From assembly GCF_001438845.1 (NCBI RefSeq), contig NZ_JQCL01000103.1, forward strand, positions 1-64,000: a stretch of DNA of 64,000 nucleotides, read 5' to 3'. How positions within the stretch are numbered: the stretch's first letter is position 1; each line of letters starts with the position of its first letter. The translations under genes were made by a program, and so were the position numbers. The notes below the pieces were generated by a model that was given only the letters and a program-made list of their open reading frames with translations, had not been told where the DNA came from and did not search any database. The DNA comes from Lactiplantibacillus xiangfangensis. Lineage in GTDB: Bacteria > Bacillota > Bacilli > Lactobacillales > Lactobacillaceae. Shown here piece by piece: positions 32,628 through 40,596 of the stretch.

Positions 32628-33119
32628 TCATTTTGACTTTTCGCTAGTGGAAAAATCCTTTTCAATCATATCATATTGTTTCCCAATTTCATGGGTTAAA
32701 AAGTTAAAACTCTTCATGTATTCGCGCCGGGTCACGATTCCCTGGAACAGGCCATCGTTGTCAACGACCGGAACAAACGGATTATCGATCATCAGGTGTA
32801 GCGTTGACTCAACATCATCGACGTTGGGCACCGTCTTAACCTGCGTTTCCATCACATCACTGACCCGCTTTTCCATTAAAACTTCAACATTTAGCTGGTC
32901 AAACCCTAACATCTGTTCCGTAATCAGCGGTAGCGAGATCAACCCTTCAAAGTGGCCCGCATGGTCAAGGACCGGAATCTTCGAATACTTGATCTTCGTT
33001 AACACCAAAAACGCGTGGTAAAGATTATTATCAGTTTGGACATTCGCAACAATGTCAGCCGGAATCAGGTAATGGTCAGCATTGCGTGACAATAAGTCCG
33101 CAACTGGTTGGATTAACAT
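32628..33119 (-). CDS. cbpB: Cyclic-di-AMP-binding CBS protein (CbpB/DarB-like)
   Basis: 163 residues with two CBS motifs: residues about 15-75 ([27 protein letters not shown]) and about 90-150 ([26 protein letters not shown]). Size and position ahead of dapH-dapL match Listeria CbpB and Bacillus DarB (YkuL), which bind c-di-AMP and, when free, stimulate RelA and pyruvate carboxylase. AAGGGGTG precedes the ATG; 19 bases separate it from dapH. Confidence 0.88.
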   Translation of the reverse strand: MLIQPVADLLSRNADHYLIPADIVANVQTDNNLYHAFLVLTKIKYSKIPVLDHAGHFEGLISLPLITEQMLGFDQLNVEVLMEKRVSDVMETQVKTVPNVDDVESTLHLMIDNPFVPVVDNDGLFQGIVTRREYMKSFNFLTHEIGKQYDMIEKDFSTSEKSK

Positions 33120-33211
33120 TTAGACACCCCTTCTCGTCACTGCATCACAGTCCTATTTTACCCGAAAATGGACTCGATTTGAGGAGGAATCCCCGAATTT
33201 TTATTAATCTT

Positions 33212-33730
33212 TTAATGGCTAAAGTGGAATTTCAATTCAGGGACGGCGTGTTGCTGCCGATCGTAGTATTGAACATCCACCGCGTCGGCACTCGTCGTTA
33301 CGATGGCGTACGTCCCACCGATGCGAGTAAACTCACCCCGGGGAAAACTAATACTGCCGGGATTAAGCATCAAAATCCCATCATGTCGTTCAACACCTAA
33401 TTGATGCGTGTGTCCAAAGAAGGCCAGCTGTGCGTGATTGGCTTGCGCGTTCGCCAACAAGTGGTCCAGTCCCATATTGACCCCGACTAAGTGTCCGTGG
33501 GTCATGTAGACTGGCACGTCCTTGATGGTTGGGTGCACAGCTTCGGGTAATTGACCATCAAAGTCCATATTGCCCCGCACCACGTACATCTTGTCAAAAA
33601 CGGCGTCATCGTGCTGTAGCTCCGAATCACCGCAATGGAAAAAGGCGTCGACCTTGCCTTCATAATGGGCTAATAGTTGAACCAAAATATCGCGATCGCC
33701 ATGGCTATCGCTAACTACTAAACATTGCAT
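33212..33730 (-). CDS. Metallophosphoesterase, YfcE/YsnB family
   Basis: 172 residues. VSDSHGDRDIL (residues 6-16), FHCGDSEL, VRGNMDF, THGH and FFGHTHQLG are the complete metal-ligand set of small calcineurin-like phosphodiesterases. Acts on an unknown phosphodiester. The ATG at 33730 overlaps the stop codon of the XTP pyrophosphatase gene, as with rph-ysnA-ysnB type clusters. Confidence 0.93.
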   Translation of the reverse strand: MQCLVVSDSHGDRDILVQLLAHYEGKVDAFFHCGDSELQHDDAVFDKMYVVRGNMDFDGQLPEAVHPTIKDVPVYMTHGHLVGVNMGLDHLLANAQANHAQLAFFGHTHQLGVERHDGILMLNPGSISFPRGEFTRIGGTYAIVTTSADAVDVQYYDRQQHAVPELKFHFSH

Positions 33731-34335
33731 TATTGCACCCACCATTCATCAAATTTTTTCATCAATTTACGCAACGCGTCCCCGCGGTGACTGATGGCAT
33801 TTTTTTGTTCTGGCGTCAGCTCCGCCAATGACTTCTGGTACTGTTCCGACCAGAACAGCGGATCATAACCAAACCCGTTGTCACCCCTAGGCGCAATTAA
33901 AATGCGCCCATGCAGCTCACCATTAACAACCAACTTAGCGCCATCCGGCTTAATCGCAACCAGCGTGGTGTGAAAGGTCGCCGTCCGCTTTTCTTCTGGG
34001 ACCCCACCTAAATTGGCTAGCAGTTTAGCGTTGTTAGCGGCATCGTTATGATCACCCGCATACCGGGCTGAAAAGACGCCGGGATCACCGTGTAACGCAT
34101 CGACCATCAACCCGGAATCATCCGCAATCGCTGGTAACCCGGTTGCATCGACCACTGTCTGGGCTTTCTTGGTCGCATTCTCTTCAAACGTGATTCCATT
34201 TTCCTTAATTTCTGGAATATTAGGAAAATCAGCTAACGTCTTAATCGTAATCGCATACTTTTCAAACATCGCCCCAAATTCCCGCGCTTTGTTGGGATTA
34301 TTCGTTGCGACAATCAATGTTTGTGGTTTAGTCAT
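33730..34335 (-). CDS. XTP/dITP (non-canonical purine NTP) pyrophosphatase
   Basis: 201 residues of the Ham1/RdgB family. VATNNPNKAREF at residues 8-19, TFEENATKKAQTV, ADDSGLMVDAL, PGVFSARYAGDHNDAANN and FGYDPLFW are signature motifs. Cleans the nucleotide pool of dITP and XTP. The ATG at 34335 with GGGAGTG upstream is preferred over GTG 34344. Overlaps racemase and phosphoesterase genes. Confidence 0.96.
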   Translation of the reverse strand: MTKPQTLIVATNNPNKAREFGAMFEKYAITIKTLADFPNIPEIKENGITFEENATKKAQTVVDATGLPAIADDSGLMVDALHGDPGVFSARYAGDHNDAANNAKLLANLGGVPEEKRTATFHTTLVAIKPDGAKLVVNGELHGRILIAPRGDNGFGYDPLFWSEQYQKSLAELTPEQKNAISHRGDALRKLMKKFDEWWVQ

Positions 34336-35149
34336 TTTTTTCACTCCCTAAATCAATGTGGGTTGCTTTGAAATTCGGTAATTCCAACCAGTCGGCTGCA
34401 ATGGCTGTAAACTGCTCTGGCGACCCCGTCGTAAAGTACTCGTCCGGATACGTCTTCTTCGCATCAGTATTAGTTAGACCTAAGTATGTTAACACTGAGG
34501 ACACGTCGTTAACCGTCTCCGCACCGGAGTCAATCAACGTCACCCCGGGGCCCATTACGTTTTGAATCAACGGCCGCAGCAGCGGGTAGTGCGTGCATCC
34601 CAATACCATCGTATCGATCGATTGGGACTTGAAATCTTTGAGTGTCGCTGCAACGACCCGCTTAGCGACTGCTGAGCGGTACTCATTCGACTCAACTAGG
34701 GGCACAAACTTAGGACACGCCTTCGAAATTACGTCCACAGACGGATCTTGCTGTAAAATTGCATCGTGATAAGCCTTACTTTTAATGGTCCCTTCAGTGG
34801 CAATGACACCGATTCGATGGCTTTTAGACGCCTTAATGGCTGCTCGTGAACCGGGTCCAATCACCCCAATAACGGGAATTGATAGTTTAGCTTTCAAATC
34901 AGGTAACGCAGCAGCCGTCGCGGTATTACATGCGATCACTAACATTTTGATGTTTTTACGCAACAAAAAGTTAGCCATCTGCCAAGAAAACTCACGCACC
35001 TGTTCCGTTGGTCGTGGGCCGTACGGTAAGCGGGCTTGGTCACCCACAAAGTACACCGTCTCCCGGGGAAGTTGTTTTAAGGCCTGCTTAACGACCGTTA
35101 GTCCGCCAACTCCCGAATCCATGAAGCCAATTGCACGTTCATCTGACAT
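34328..35149 (-). CDS. murI: Glutamate racemase
   Basis: 273 residues. GFMDSGVGGLTVVKQ near residues 8-22; catalytic cysteines in VIACNTATAAALP and VLGCTHYPLLRP. Supplies D-glutamate for peptidoglycan. The ATG at 35149 follows GGAG; the ORF could begin at a TTG six bases earlier. First gene of the murI-XTPase-phosphoesterase operon; divergent from the YslB gene. Confidence 0.97.
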   Translation of the reverse strand: MSDERAIGFMDSGVGGLTVVKQALKQLPRETVYFVGDQARLPYGPRPTEQVREFSWQMANFLLRKNIKMLVIACNTATAAALPDLKAKLSIPVIGVIGPGSRAAIKASKSHRIGVIATEGTIKSKAYHDAILQQDPSVDVISKACPKFVPLVESNEYRSAVAKRVVAATLKDFKSQSIDTMVLGCTHYPLLRPLIQNVMGPGVTLIDSGAETVNDVSSVLTYLGLTNTDAKKTYPDEYFTTGSPEQFTAIAADWLELPNFKATHIDLGSEKND

Positions 35150-35349
35150 ATTCAAAATCTCCGTTCGCTGAATTCTGAAACTACATTATGTTCTTTTTTG
35201 AAAGTGATTTCAAGCCGAACCAATTGCCTCAAATTCGTAAAGTTTCTGTCGATAACTTTAAAAATTCCCGCATTTCACCGGAAACAAGGTATAATATCTA
35301 TTATAAAGTGGTAACCGTACCACGATTTTTTGCATGGAAAGGAACTATC

Positions 35350-35871
35350 ATGACGAACGCCTTTTATTCTCAATTTGCGGGCAACTCGATCAAGACCTCC
35401 ATTTTAAGCGTGGAGATCTTGCGCGATGCCTTATTACCAAACTTACTTGGAGACGAAAGCAGTGGGATTCTTTACTGGGCTGGTAAAGACTTGGCGCGCC
35501 AATTTCCAACCAGTTCAACTGAAGACCTGATTGCGTTCTTCGAACAAGCCGGCTGGGGACACTTGGTACTCGTAAAAGCGACGAACGATCTCATCACCTA
35601 TGACTTAGTTGGTGAACCGGTCGCTCGGCGTAGTGCAACCATTAAAAATCCCGATTTCATGCTTGAGACCGGATTTTTAGCCGAACAAGCTGTTCAACAT
35701 TCTGGTTGCATTAGCGAAGCCAAAATTATCTTTCAAAATCGGATGCGGTTACGCATCGCCGTTACCGTTGACCATCAACAACCAATCAGCAATCACGATC
35801 CTGAAACACCGATTGAGATTGTGCATCCTAGAGTAGAAGACCCAGAAACTGACGACACACCTGAATCTTAA
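35350..35871 (+). CDS. YslB/DUF2507 family protein
   Basis: 173 residues. ILYWAGKDLARQFP (about 39-52), FFEQAGWGHLVLVK and FLAEQAVQHSGCISEAKI form the DUF2507 V4R-like domain, of unknown function; the last 30 residues are acidic and disordered-looking. The ATG at 35350 follows GAAAGGAAC; the frame is open upstream to 35188 but that part contains a TATAAT box (35290-35295). Confidence 0.9.
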   Translation: MTNAFYSQFAGNSIKTSILSVEILRDALLPNLLGDESSGILYWAGKDLARQFPTSSTEDLIAFFEQAGWGHLVLVKATNDLITYDLVGEPVARRSATIKNPDFMLETGFLAEQAVQHSGCISEAKIIFQNRMRLRIAVTVDHQQPISNHDPETPIEIVHPRVEDPETDDTPES

Positions 35872-35900
35872 AAAAGACGACCATTACTGGCCGTCTTTTT
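35871..35900. terminator. Bidirectional terminator between YslB and trxA
   Basis: AAAAAGACGACCA (35871-35883) with TGGCCGTCTTTTT (35888-35900), one mismatch; lies between convergent genes with A- and T-runs on both sides. Confidence 0.9.
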
Positions 35901-35927
35901 TTGATTCCTACAAATCACGCAAGATCT

Positions 35928-36242
35928 TTAAAGGTACTGATCAAGCTTCTGTTTAATTTGTTCTTTTGAGTGGTAGCCGACAAGGGTGTCCACAACTTCG
36001 CCGTCCTTCTTTACTAGCAAGGTTGGAATACTCATAATACCAAAGCTGCTGGCCGTTTCGGGGTTCGCATCCACATCCATTTTGTTGAAGGTGACCTTGT
36101 CACCCATTTCATCAGCTAATTGTTCAACGACTGGTGATTGCATCCGACAAGGACCACACCAAGTTGCCCAGAAGTCAGTTAACGTGACGCCCGTGGCAGT
36201 ATCCGTTGTAAAAGTTTTATCCGTAGTTGCTGCGACCATTTC
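35928..36242 (-). CDS. trxA: Thioredoxin
   Basis: 104 residues with WATWCGPCRMQSPV active site (residues about 25-38), KMDVDANPETASSFGIMSIPTLL with the cis-proline, and the last helix. Keeps cytosolic thiols reduced. The ATG at 36242 follows TTAGGAGG; the frame reads back to 36308 without support. 111 bases behind mutS2, probably the same transcript or its own promoter. Confidence 0.98.
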   Translation of the reverse strand, partial: EMVAATTDKTFTTDTATGVTLTDFWATWCGPCRMQSPVVEQLADEMGDKVTFNKMDVDANPETASSFGIMSIPTLLVKKDGEVVDTLVGYHSKEQIKQKLDQYL

Positions 36243-36353
36243 AATCGGCCTCCTAAATAAGATTCTGTTACTATAAGTAAGTATAACCAGTTCATGCACC
36301 GAACACAACTAATTCGTTCAAAACGAACGGTTGACTGGATTCGACTTACTAGC

Positions 36354-38720
36354 CTATTTAAATTGCACTTCGGTTGCCCCGTTGCCACCATGGTTCGGTG
36401 CGGCAAAGTGGAACGACTTCACTTGACGATTGGTCTTCAAGTAGTCCGTAATCCCTTCGCGCAATGCACCGGTTCCCTTACCATGAACAATCGTCACGGA
36501 AGGATAGCCTGCTAAGAGGGCCGCGTCAATGTAGCGGTCAACTTGGGTCATCGCGTCTTCATAACGAACGCCCCGCAAATCTAAGTTCGGTGAAACGTGA
36601 CTCGCATTGGCACTTCGAACGACAGCGCGAGCTTGTTTAGGTTCCGCTTCCGGTTTGACGCGTTCCATATCGCCATCGGAAATCTTCATCTTCAAAATCC
36701 CAAGTTGGACTTCCCAAGTATGCTGACCCATTTTTTGTACCAGCACACCCCGTTGGCCGTAAGACTTAACTAGAACATCGTCGCCTTCATGGAAATCTTG
36801 TTGGGCCTTGGCCCGTCGTAAGATGCGGTTCTTCTTCAGCTTAGGCTGTTGTTCCAGGGCATTCAAAGCCCCCTTCGCGTCAATCAGTTCATTTTCCTTA
36901 ACGACACTGTGACCACTTGCCAATTGTTTCTTGCGCAGGTCACTAATAATCGCATCGGCTTTCGTCTTACTCTTCTCAACGATGTCATTGGCTTGAACCT
37001 TGGCATCCTCGATCAACTGATCTTTACGTTGTTGATAAGCGTTGTATTCGCTCTTCAATTCACGATGGAGCTTATCCGAATCCGCTAGTTCTTCCTTCAA
37101 GTAAACTTGTTCGTCTTCAACTTGTTTACGCTTAGCGACCAAGTCAGCAATCATCGCGTTTAAGTCCTGACTGTCTGAATCGGTCAGCGAACGAGCCTGG
37201 TCCACGATGCTACGCGGAATACCAAGCCGTTGCGCAATGTCTAGCGCGTTACTACGCCCAGGAATCCCGACTAACAGTTTATACGTCGGCTTCAGCGTCT
37301 CTTCATCGAATTCCATGCTGGCATTGACCGTATCGGCCCGGTTGAACCCGTACGCTTTTAATTCAGGGTAGTGGGTCGTTGCAACGACTTGCGTCCCCTT
37401 TGCGCCAATCGCATCCAAGATGGCAATCGCTAAGGCAGCCCCTTCTTGTGGATCGGTCCCCGCACCTAATTCATCGACTAGGACTAGGCTACGTTGGTCG
37501 ATCTGCTTTAAGAAGCTTTCAATGTTCTCCATGTGTGACGAGAAGGTACTGAGGTTTTGTTCAATCGATTGTTCATCACCGATATCGGCAAAAATTTCGT
37601 TATAAATCCCGATTCGACTACCTTCGTCGACCGGGATAAATAAACCGGATTGGCCCATCAGTTGTAACAACCCTAACGTCTTTAAGGTAATGGTTTTCCC
37701 ACCAGTGTTAGGCCCGGTAATGACGATGGCTTGGTAGTCGGTCCCTAACGTAATATCGTTAGCAACGACTTTTTTGGCATCAATTAACGGGTGCCGCGCC
37801 TGTCGTAGGTAGACTTGGTTATCCGCCGAGAGTTGAGGCTCAGTCGCACGCATATCATGGGCGTAGCGCGCCTTCGCATTAATAAAATCAAAGTGGCCCA
37901 AGATAGCGGCGTTTTGGAGGATTTCATCTTGATAAGGTGAAATCAAGTTCGACAATTCCTCTAAAATCCGTTGTTCTTCTTGTTTTTCGGCAACCTGATT
38001 TTGACGTAACCGGTCATTTAACGCCATGACCGCCTGTGGTTCGATGAACAGGGTCTGACCACTGGCACTTTGGTCGTGGACGATGCCACCGAAGCGGGAG
38101 CGATTTTCAGCCTTGACCGGAATAACGTACCGGTCATTTCTAATCGTAATAATTGGATCACTCAAATACTTAGAATCACGACCACGGGTGTAATGCTCCA
38201 TCTTACTGCGGATTTCACCCTCGGTACGGCTGATATTACTACGGATACTACTCAACTGTGGTGAAGCGTCATCCGTAATATGCCCGTCACCCTCAATGGC
38301 CGTAGCGAGGCGTTTCGTCACTTCAGGCAACGTAACAAGTTCCTGAACCTCATCAAATAGGTGCCGAATTTCATTTTCAGGCGCATCTTCTAACAGGTCA
38401 TCAAAGAACCGGGTGATTGCGCGGGTCGTCTTTAAGACGCGGCCCACCTGCCCCAGTTCACTCCCATTTAAAGTTGCTCCAATCGCTAACCGCTTCATGT
38501 GCGGTGCGATGTCTGCGAGACGCGCAATCGGAATACCACCCTTTAACCGGTAAACTTCCGCCCCGTCATTCGTTTCATCTAGCGCTAGTTGGATTGCCGC
38601 TTGGTCACTTTGCGGCTGCAACGCGTTTAACTCTTTTTGCCCGGCTGCCGAAACTAAGTACGGTGCCAGTTGTTGTTTAATTTGTTGATACTCTAATGTT
38701 TTTAATACTTTAGGATTCAC
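36354..38720 (-). CDS. mutS2: MutS2 (Smr-domain ATPase/endonuclease)
   Basis: 788 residues. Core domains, then Walker A GPNTGGKTITLKTLGL around residue 334, LVLVDELGAGTDPQEGAALA, TTHYPELKAY, a coiled-coil (EDEQVYLKEELADSDKLHRE), a KOW-like stretch and a C-terminal Smr domain with LDLRGVRYEDA and HGKGTGALR. In Bacteria MutS2 suppresses recombination and, by newer work, splits collided ribosomes. GTG start behind CGGGGG. Confidence 0.97.
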   Translation of the reverse strand: MNPKVLKTLEYQQIKQQLAPYLVSAAGQKELNALQPQSDQAAIQLALDETNDGAEVYRLKGGIPIARLADIAPHMKRLAIGATLNGSELGQVGRVLKTTRAITRFFDDLLEDAPENEIRHLFDEVQELVTLPEVTKRLATAIEGDGHITDDASPQLSSIRSNISRTEGEIRSKMEHYTRGRDSKYLSDPIITIRNDRYVIPVKAENRSRFGGIVHDQSASGQTLFIEPQAVMALNDRLRQNQVAEKQEEQRILEELSNLISPYQDEILQNAAILGHFDFINAKARYAHDMRATEPQLSADNQVYLRQARHPLIDAKKVVANDITLGTDYQAIVITGPNTGGKTITLKTLGLLQLMGQSGLFIPVDEGSRIGIYNEIFADIGDEQSIEQNLSTFSSHMENIESFLKQIDQRSLVLVDELGAGTDPQEGAALAIAILDAIGAKGTQVVATTHYPELKAYGFNRADTVNASMEFDEETLKPTYKLLVGIPGRSNALDIAQRLGIPRSIVDQARSLTDSDSQDLNAMIADLVAKRKQVEDEQVYLKEELADSDKLHRELKSEYNAYQQRKDQLIEDAKVQANDIVEKSKTKADAIISDLRKKQLASGHSVVKENELIDAKGALNALEQQPKLKKNRILRRAKAQQDFHEGDDVLVKSYGQRGVLVQKMGQHTWEVQLGILKMKISDGDMERVKPEAEPKQARAVVRSANASHVSPNLDLRGVRYEDAMTQVDRYIDAALLAGYPSVTIVHGKGTGALREGITDYLKTNRQVKSFHFAAPNHGGNGATEVQFK

Positions 38721-38772
38721 TTATAACTTACCCCCGAAGCTCTGAGTCGGTAACGAAGGTTGCAAAAAAATA

Positions 38773-38800
38773 GATGATGCAGTTAGTTGTTAGCATCATC
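38773..38800 (-). terminator. Terminator of zapA
   Basis: GATGATGC (38793-38800 read on minus) pairs with GCATCATC (38773-38780), followed by TATTTTTTT. The stem includes the zapA stop codon at 38783-38785. Confidence 0.75.
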
Positions 38801-39034
38801 CGTTTGCATCTTCAATAACTCTGCTTGTTTGTCCACCTGATCTGAGATCGCGTTAAAGGCGAGTAACGTCGCCACTTCTTGATCTGAGAGGTCGGGTGCT
38901 AATTTTTTTAATTGTTCGATTTGTTCATTCATCATCCGCGTCACCGTTTGCATGTGCCGATCAGATGCCGTTCCGATGATCGTGTACGCATGACCATCAA
39001 TTTCTGCTTTAAAGCGTCGTTTGTTCGCAGTCAT
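38783..39034 (-). CDS. zapA: Cell division protein ZapA
   Basis: 83 residues. RRFKAEIDGHAYTIIGTASDRHMQTVTRMMNEQI followed by a helix with heptad leucines (LKKLAPDLSDQEVATLLAFNAISD) matches ZapA, which bundles FtsZ filaments. Starts at ATG 39034 or, two codons earlier, ATG 39040; AAGGAAG supports either. Upstream of mutS2 as in Bacillus. Confidence 0.92.
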   Translation of the reverse strand: MTANKRRFKAEIDGHAYTIIGTASDRHMQTVTRMMNEQIEQLKKLAPDLSDQEVATLLAFNAISDQVDKQAELLKMQTDDANN

Positions 39035-39132
39035 CAACATCCGCTTCCTTTCCAATAACATCTAATATTTTAGCATGATACGGGCGTTTATGCGAACCGT
39101 AGCCCCATCAGCCGCGGCCCTACTCCCGACAA

Positions 39133-39162
39133 AAAGGAGCCTGGGAAATCCCAGACTCCTTT
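39133..39162 (-). terminator. Terminator of the ireB-ruvX-DUF1292 operon
   Basis: AAAGGAGCCTGGGA (39133-39146) with TCCCAGACTCCTTT (39149-39162), then T-run on the minus strand. Confidence 0.9.
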
Positions 39163-39230
39163 CAACGACTCACCACGCCATTATCACTATGGTCATTCCG
39201 TCTAATCACGTGTCGAGTTCTGGTCAAAAC

Positions 39231-39524
39231 TTACTGCATGCCACCGTCATCAGCTAAGAAGGTGTTCAGTACTTGTTCAACCATATCCCATTCTTCATCG
39301 GATTCAATCAATTGTAGTTCCCCGTTGTCTCCATCTTCAGGATCGAAGATGTAGGCTTGGATATCCACTTCGTCGTCCGCAGCCGCATCGGCCGGGTACA
39401 ATAGAATGTATGAATGACCGAAGTCTTCCGAATCAAATGTGAATAAAATATTGAATAAAGTTTCGTTGCCTTCGTCATCAACTAATGTGATCACATCGTT
39501 GTCTTTGCTTTGGTTTTGGCTCAT
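39231..39524 (-). CDS. DUF1292 (YrzB) family protein
   Basis: 97 residues, very acidic. ITLVDDEGNETLFNILFTFDSEDFGHSYILLYP (residues 12-44) is the DUF1292 signature. Unknown function; the order ireB-ruvX-yrzB is conserved across Firmicutes, and co-expression with ruvX is near certain because only 12 bases separate them. Confidence 0.93.
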   Translation of the reverse strand: MSQNQSKDNDVITLVDDEGNETLFNILFTFDSEDFGHSYILLYPADAAADDEVDIQAYIFDPEDGDNGELQLIESDEEWDMVEQVLNTFLADDGGMQ

Positions 39525-39536
39525 GTTAGTTCCTCG

Positions 39537-39971
39537 CTATTCTTGTGTGAGTTTACCATGGCGATCTAAGTAGTTTTGCAAGATCAAACCTGCCGCTAAC
39601 TTATCGATCACCTTTTTGCGCTTCTTACGTGAAACGTTGGCTTCTTCCACCAACATCCGATCGGCTTCCACCGTCGTTAAGCGCTCGTCTTCGAAATCCA
39701 CTGGTAAATGGAATCGCGCTGTTAATAGGTCGCCATAATGCTTAGAAGCCTCGGCCCGTGGTCCCAACGAGTTGTTCATGTTCTTCGGCAACCCGAGCAC
39801 AAACCCTTTTGTTTCGTGCTCTTTGACTAATTCTGCAATTCGGTCAATCCCGAATTCTTCCTCGTCTTCGTTAATCCGAACAATTTCAACACTCTGTGCA
39901 GTCCAACCGAAAATATCACTAACGGCCACACCCACTGTTCTGGAACCAACATCTAAACCCATTAACTTCAT
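39537..39971 (-). CDS. ruvX: Holliday-junction resolvase-like / pre-16S rRNA nuclease RuvX (YqgF)
   Basis: 144 residues, RNase H-like fold: [15 protein letters not shown] at residues 5-19, [20 protein letters not shown] and [17 protein letters not shown] provide the acidic residues. YqgF matures 16S rRNA ends in Escherichia coli and resembles RuvC. Overlaps ireB by four bases. Confidence 0.96.
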   Translation of the reverse strand: MKLMGLDVGSRTVGVAVSDIFGWTAQSVEIVRINEDEEEFGIDRIAELVKEHETKGFVLGLPKNMNNSLGPRAEASKHYGDLLTARFHLPVDFEDERLTTVEADRMLVEEANVSRKKRKKVIDKLAAGLILQNYLDRHGKLTQE

Positions 39972-40237
39972 GCATTAACATCCTTATCTGCCTTCAAGTA
40001 GGACTTGACCAGCTCTTCGATAATTTCATCGCGTTGATGCTTACGAATTAAATTCCGAGCATCATTTAAACGCGGGATATACGCCGGATCCCCAGATAGC
40101 AAGTAACCTACAATCTGGTTGATCGGGTTATAACCCTTTTCTTGTAACGCTTCATAAACTGTCGTTAACGTGTCATGGACATCCTTAACGTTATCATTAT
40201 CGAAGTCAAAGTACATTGTTTTGTCTAATGAACTCAT
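39968..40237 (-). CDS. ireB: IreB family regulatory phosphoprotein
   Basis: 89 residues. [13 protein letters not shown] at the start, [37 protein letters not shown] and [16 protein letters not shown] are the UPF0297 signature. In Enterococcus IreB is a target of the Ser/Thr kinase IreK in cephalosporin tolerance. The ATG at 40237 follows GGGAGGTG. First gene of the operon. Confidence 0.96.
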   Translation of the reverse strand: MSSLDKTMYFDFDNDNVKDVHDTLTTVYEALQEKGYNPINQIVGYLLSGDPAYIPRLNDARNLIRKHQRDEIIEELVKSYLKADKDVNA

Positions 40238-40440
40238 ATAAAGCACCTCCCGCTAGTTTCCGCTTCTAATCTATTCTACTAAATGGCCTTGTGAAGTACA
40301 ATCAATCCATTCTGATGTAACACATTCGTAATAAAGCAATTAGTTAATCCCTAGCCATACCGGACTTGTAACCGCACTCACTTAGACCCAACTTTCACCG
40401 CCAAAAAACTTTTTCAGTGGCGTTTTCAATTAAAACAGCT

Positions 40441-40473
40441 TCATCGGGTAGCCTTGATGTACTAAGGGGGACG
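40441..40473 (+). repeat. Intergenic element family 2, decayed end fragment
   Basis: TCATCGGGTAGCCTTGATGT then ACTAAGGGGGACG matches the left end of the element at 27914 in 25 of 32 positions, mostly by transitions. The interior and right arm are missing. The gap 40238-40528 contains nothing else recognised. Confidence 0.6.
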
Positions 40474-40528
40474 GTCTGGAGGCTCAAATCCAAATTTCAG
40501 CTTTCAATTCTTATTGGAAGATCAAAAA

Positions 40529-40560
40529 AAGTGTCTCTCAAAAAATCTCGAGAGACACTT
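40529..40560 (-). terminator. Terminator of alaS
   Basis: AAGTGTCTCTC (40529-40539) with GAGAGACACTT (40550-40560), perfect, followed by seven T on the minus strand. Confidence 0.93.
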
Positions 40561-40596
40561 ACTAGCACTAGTCAGACTAAGTGCCGTTTAATTCTT

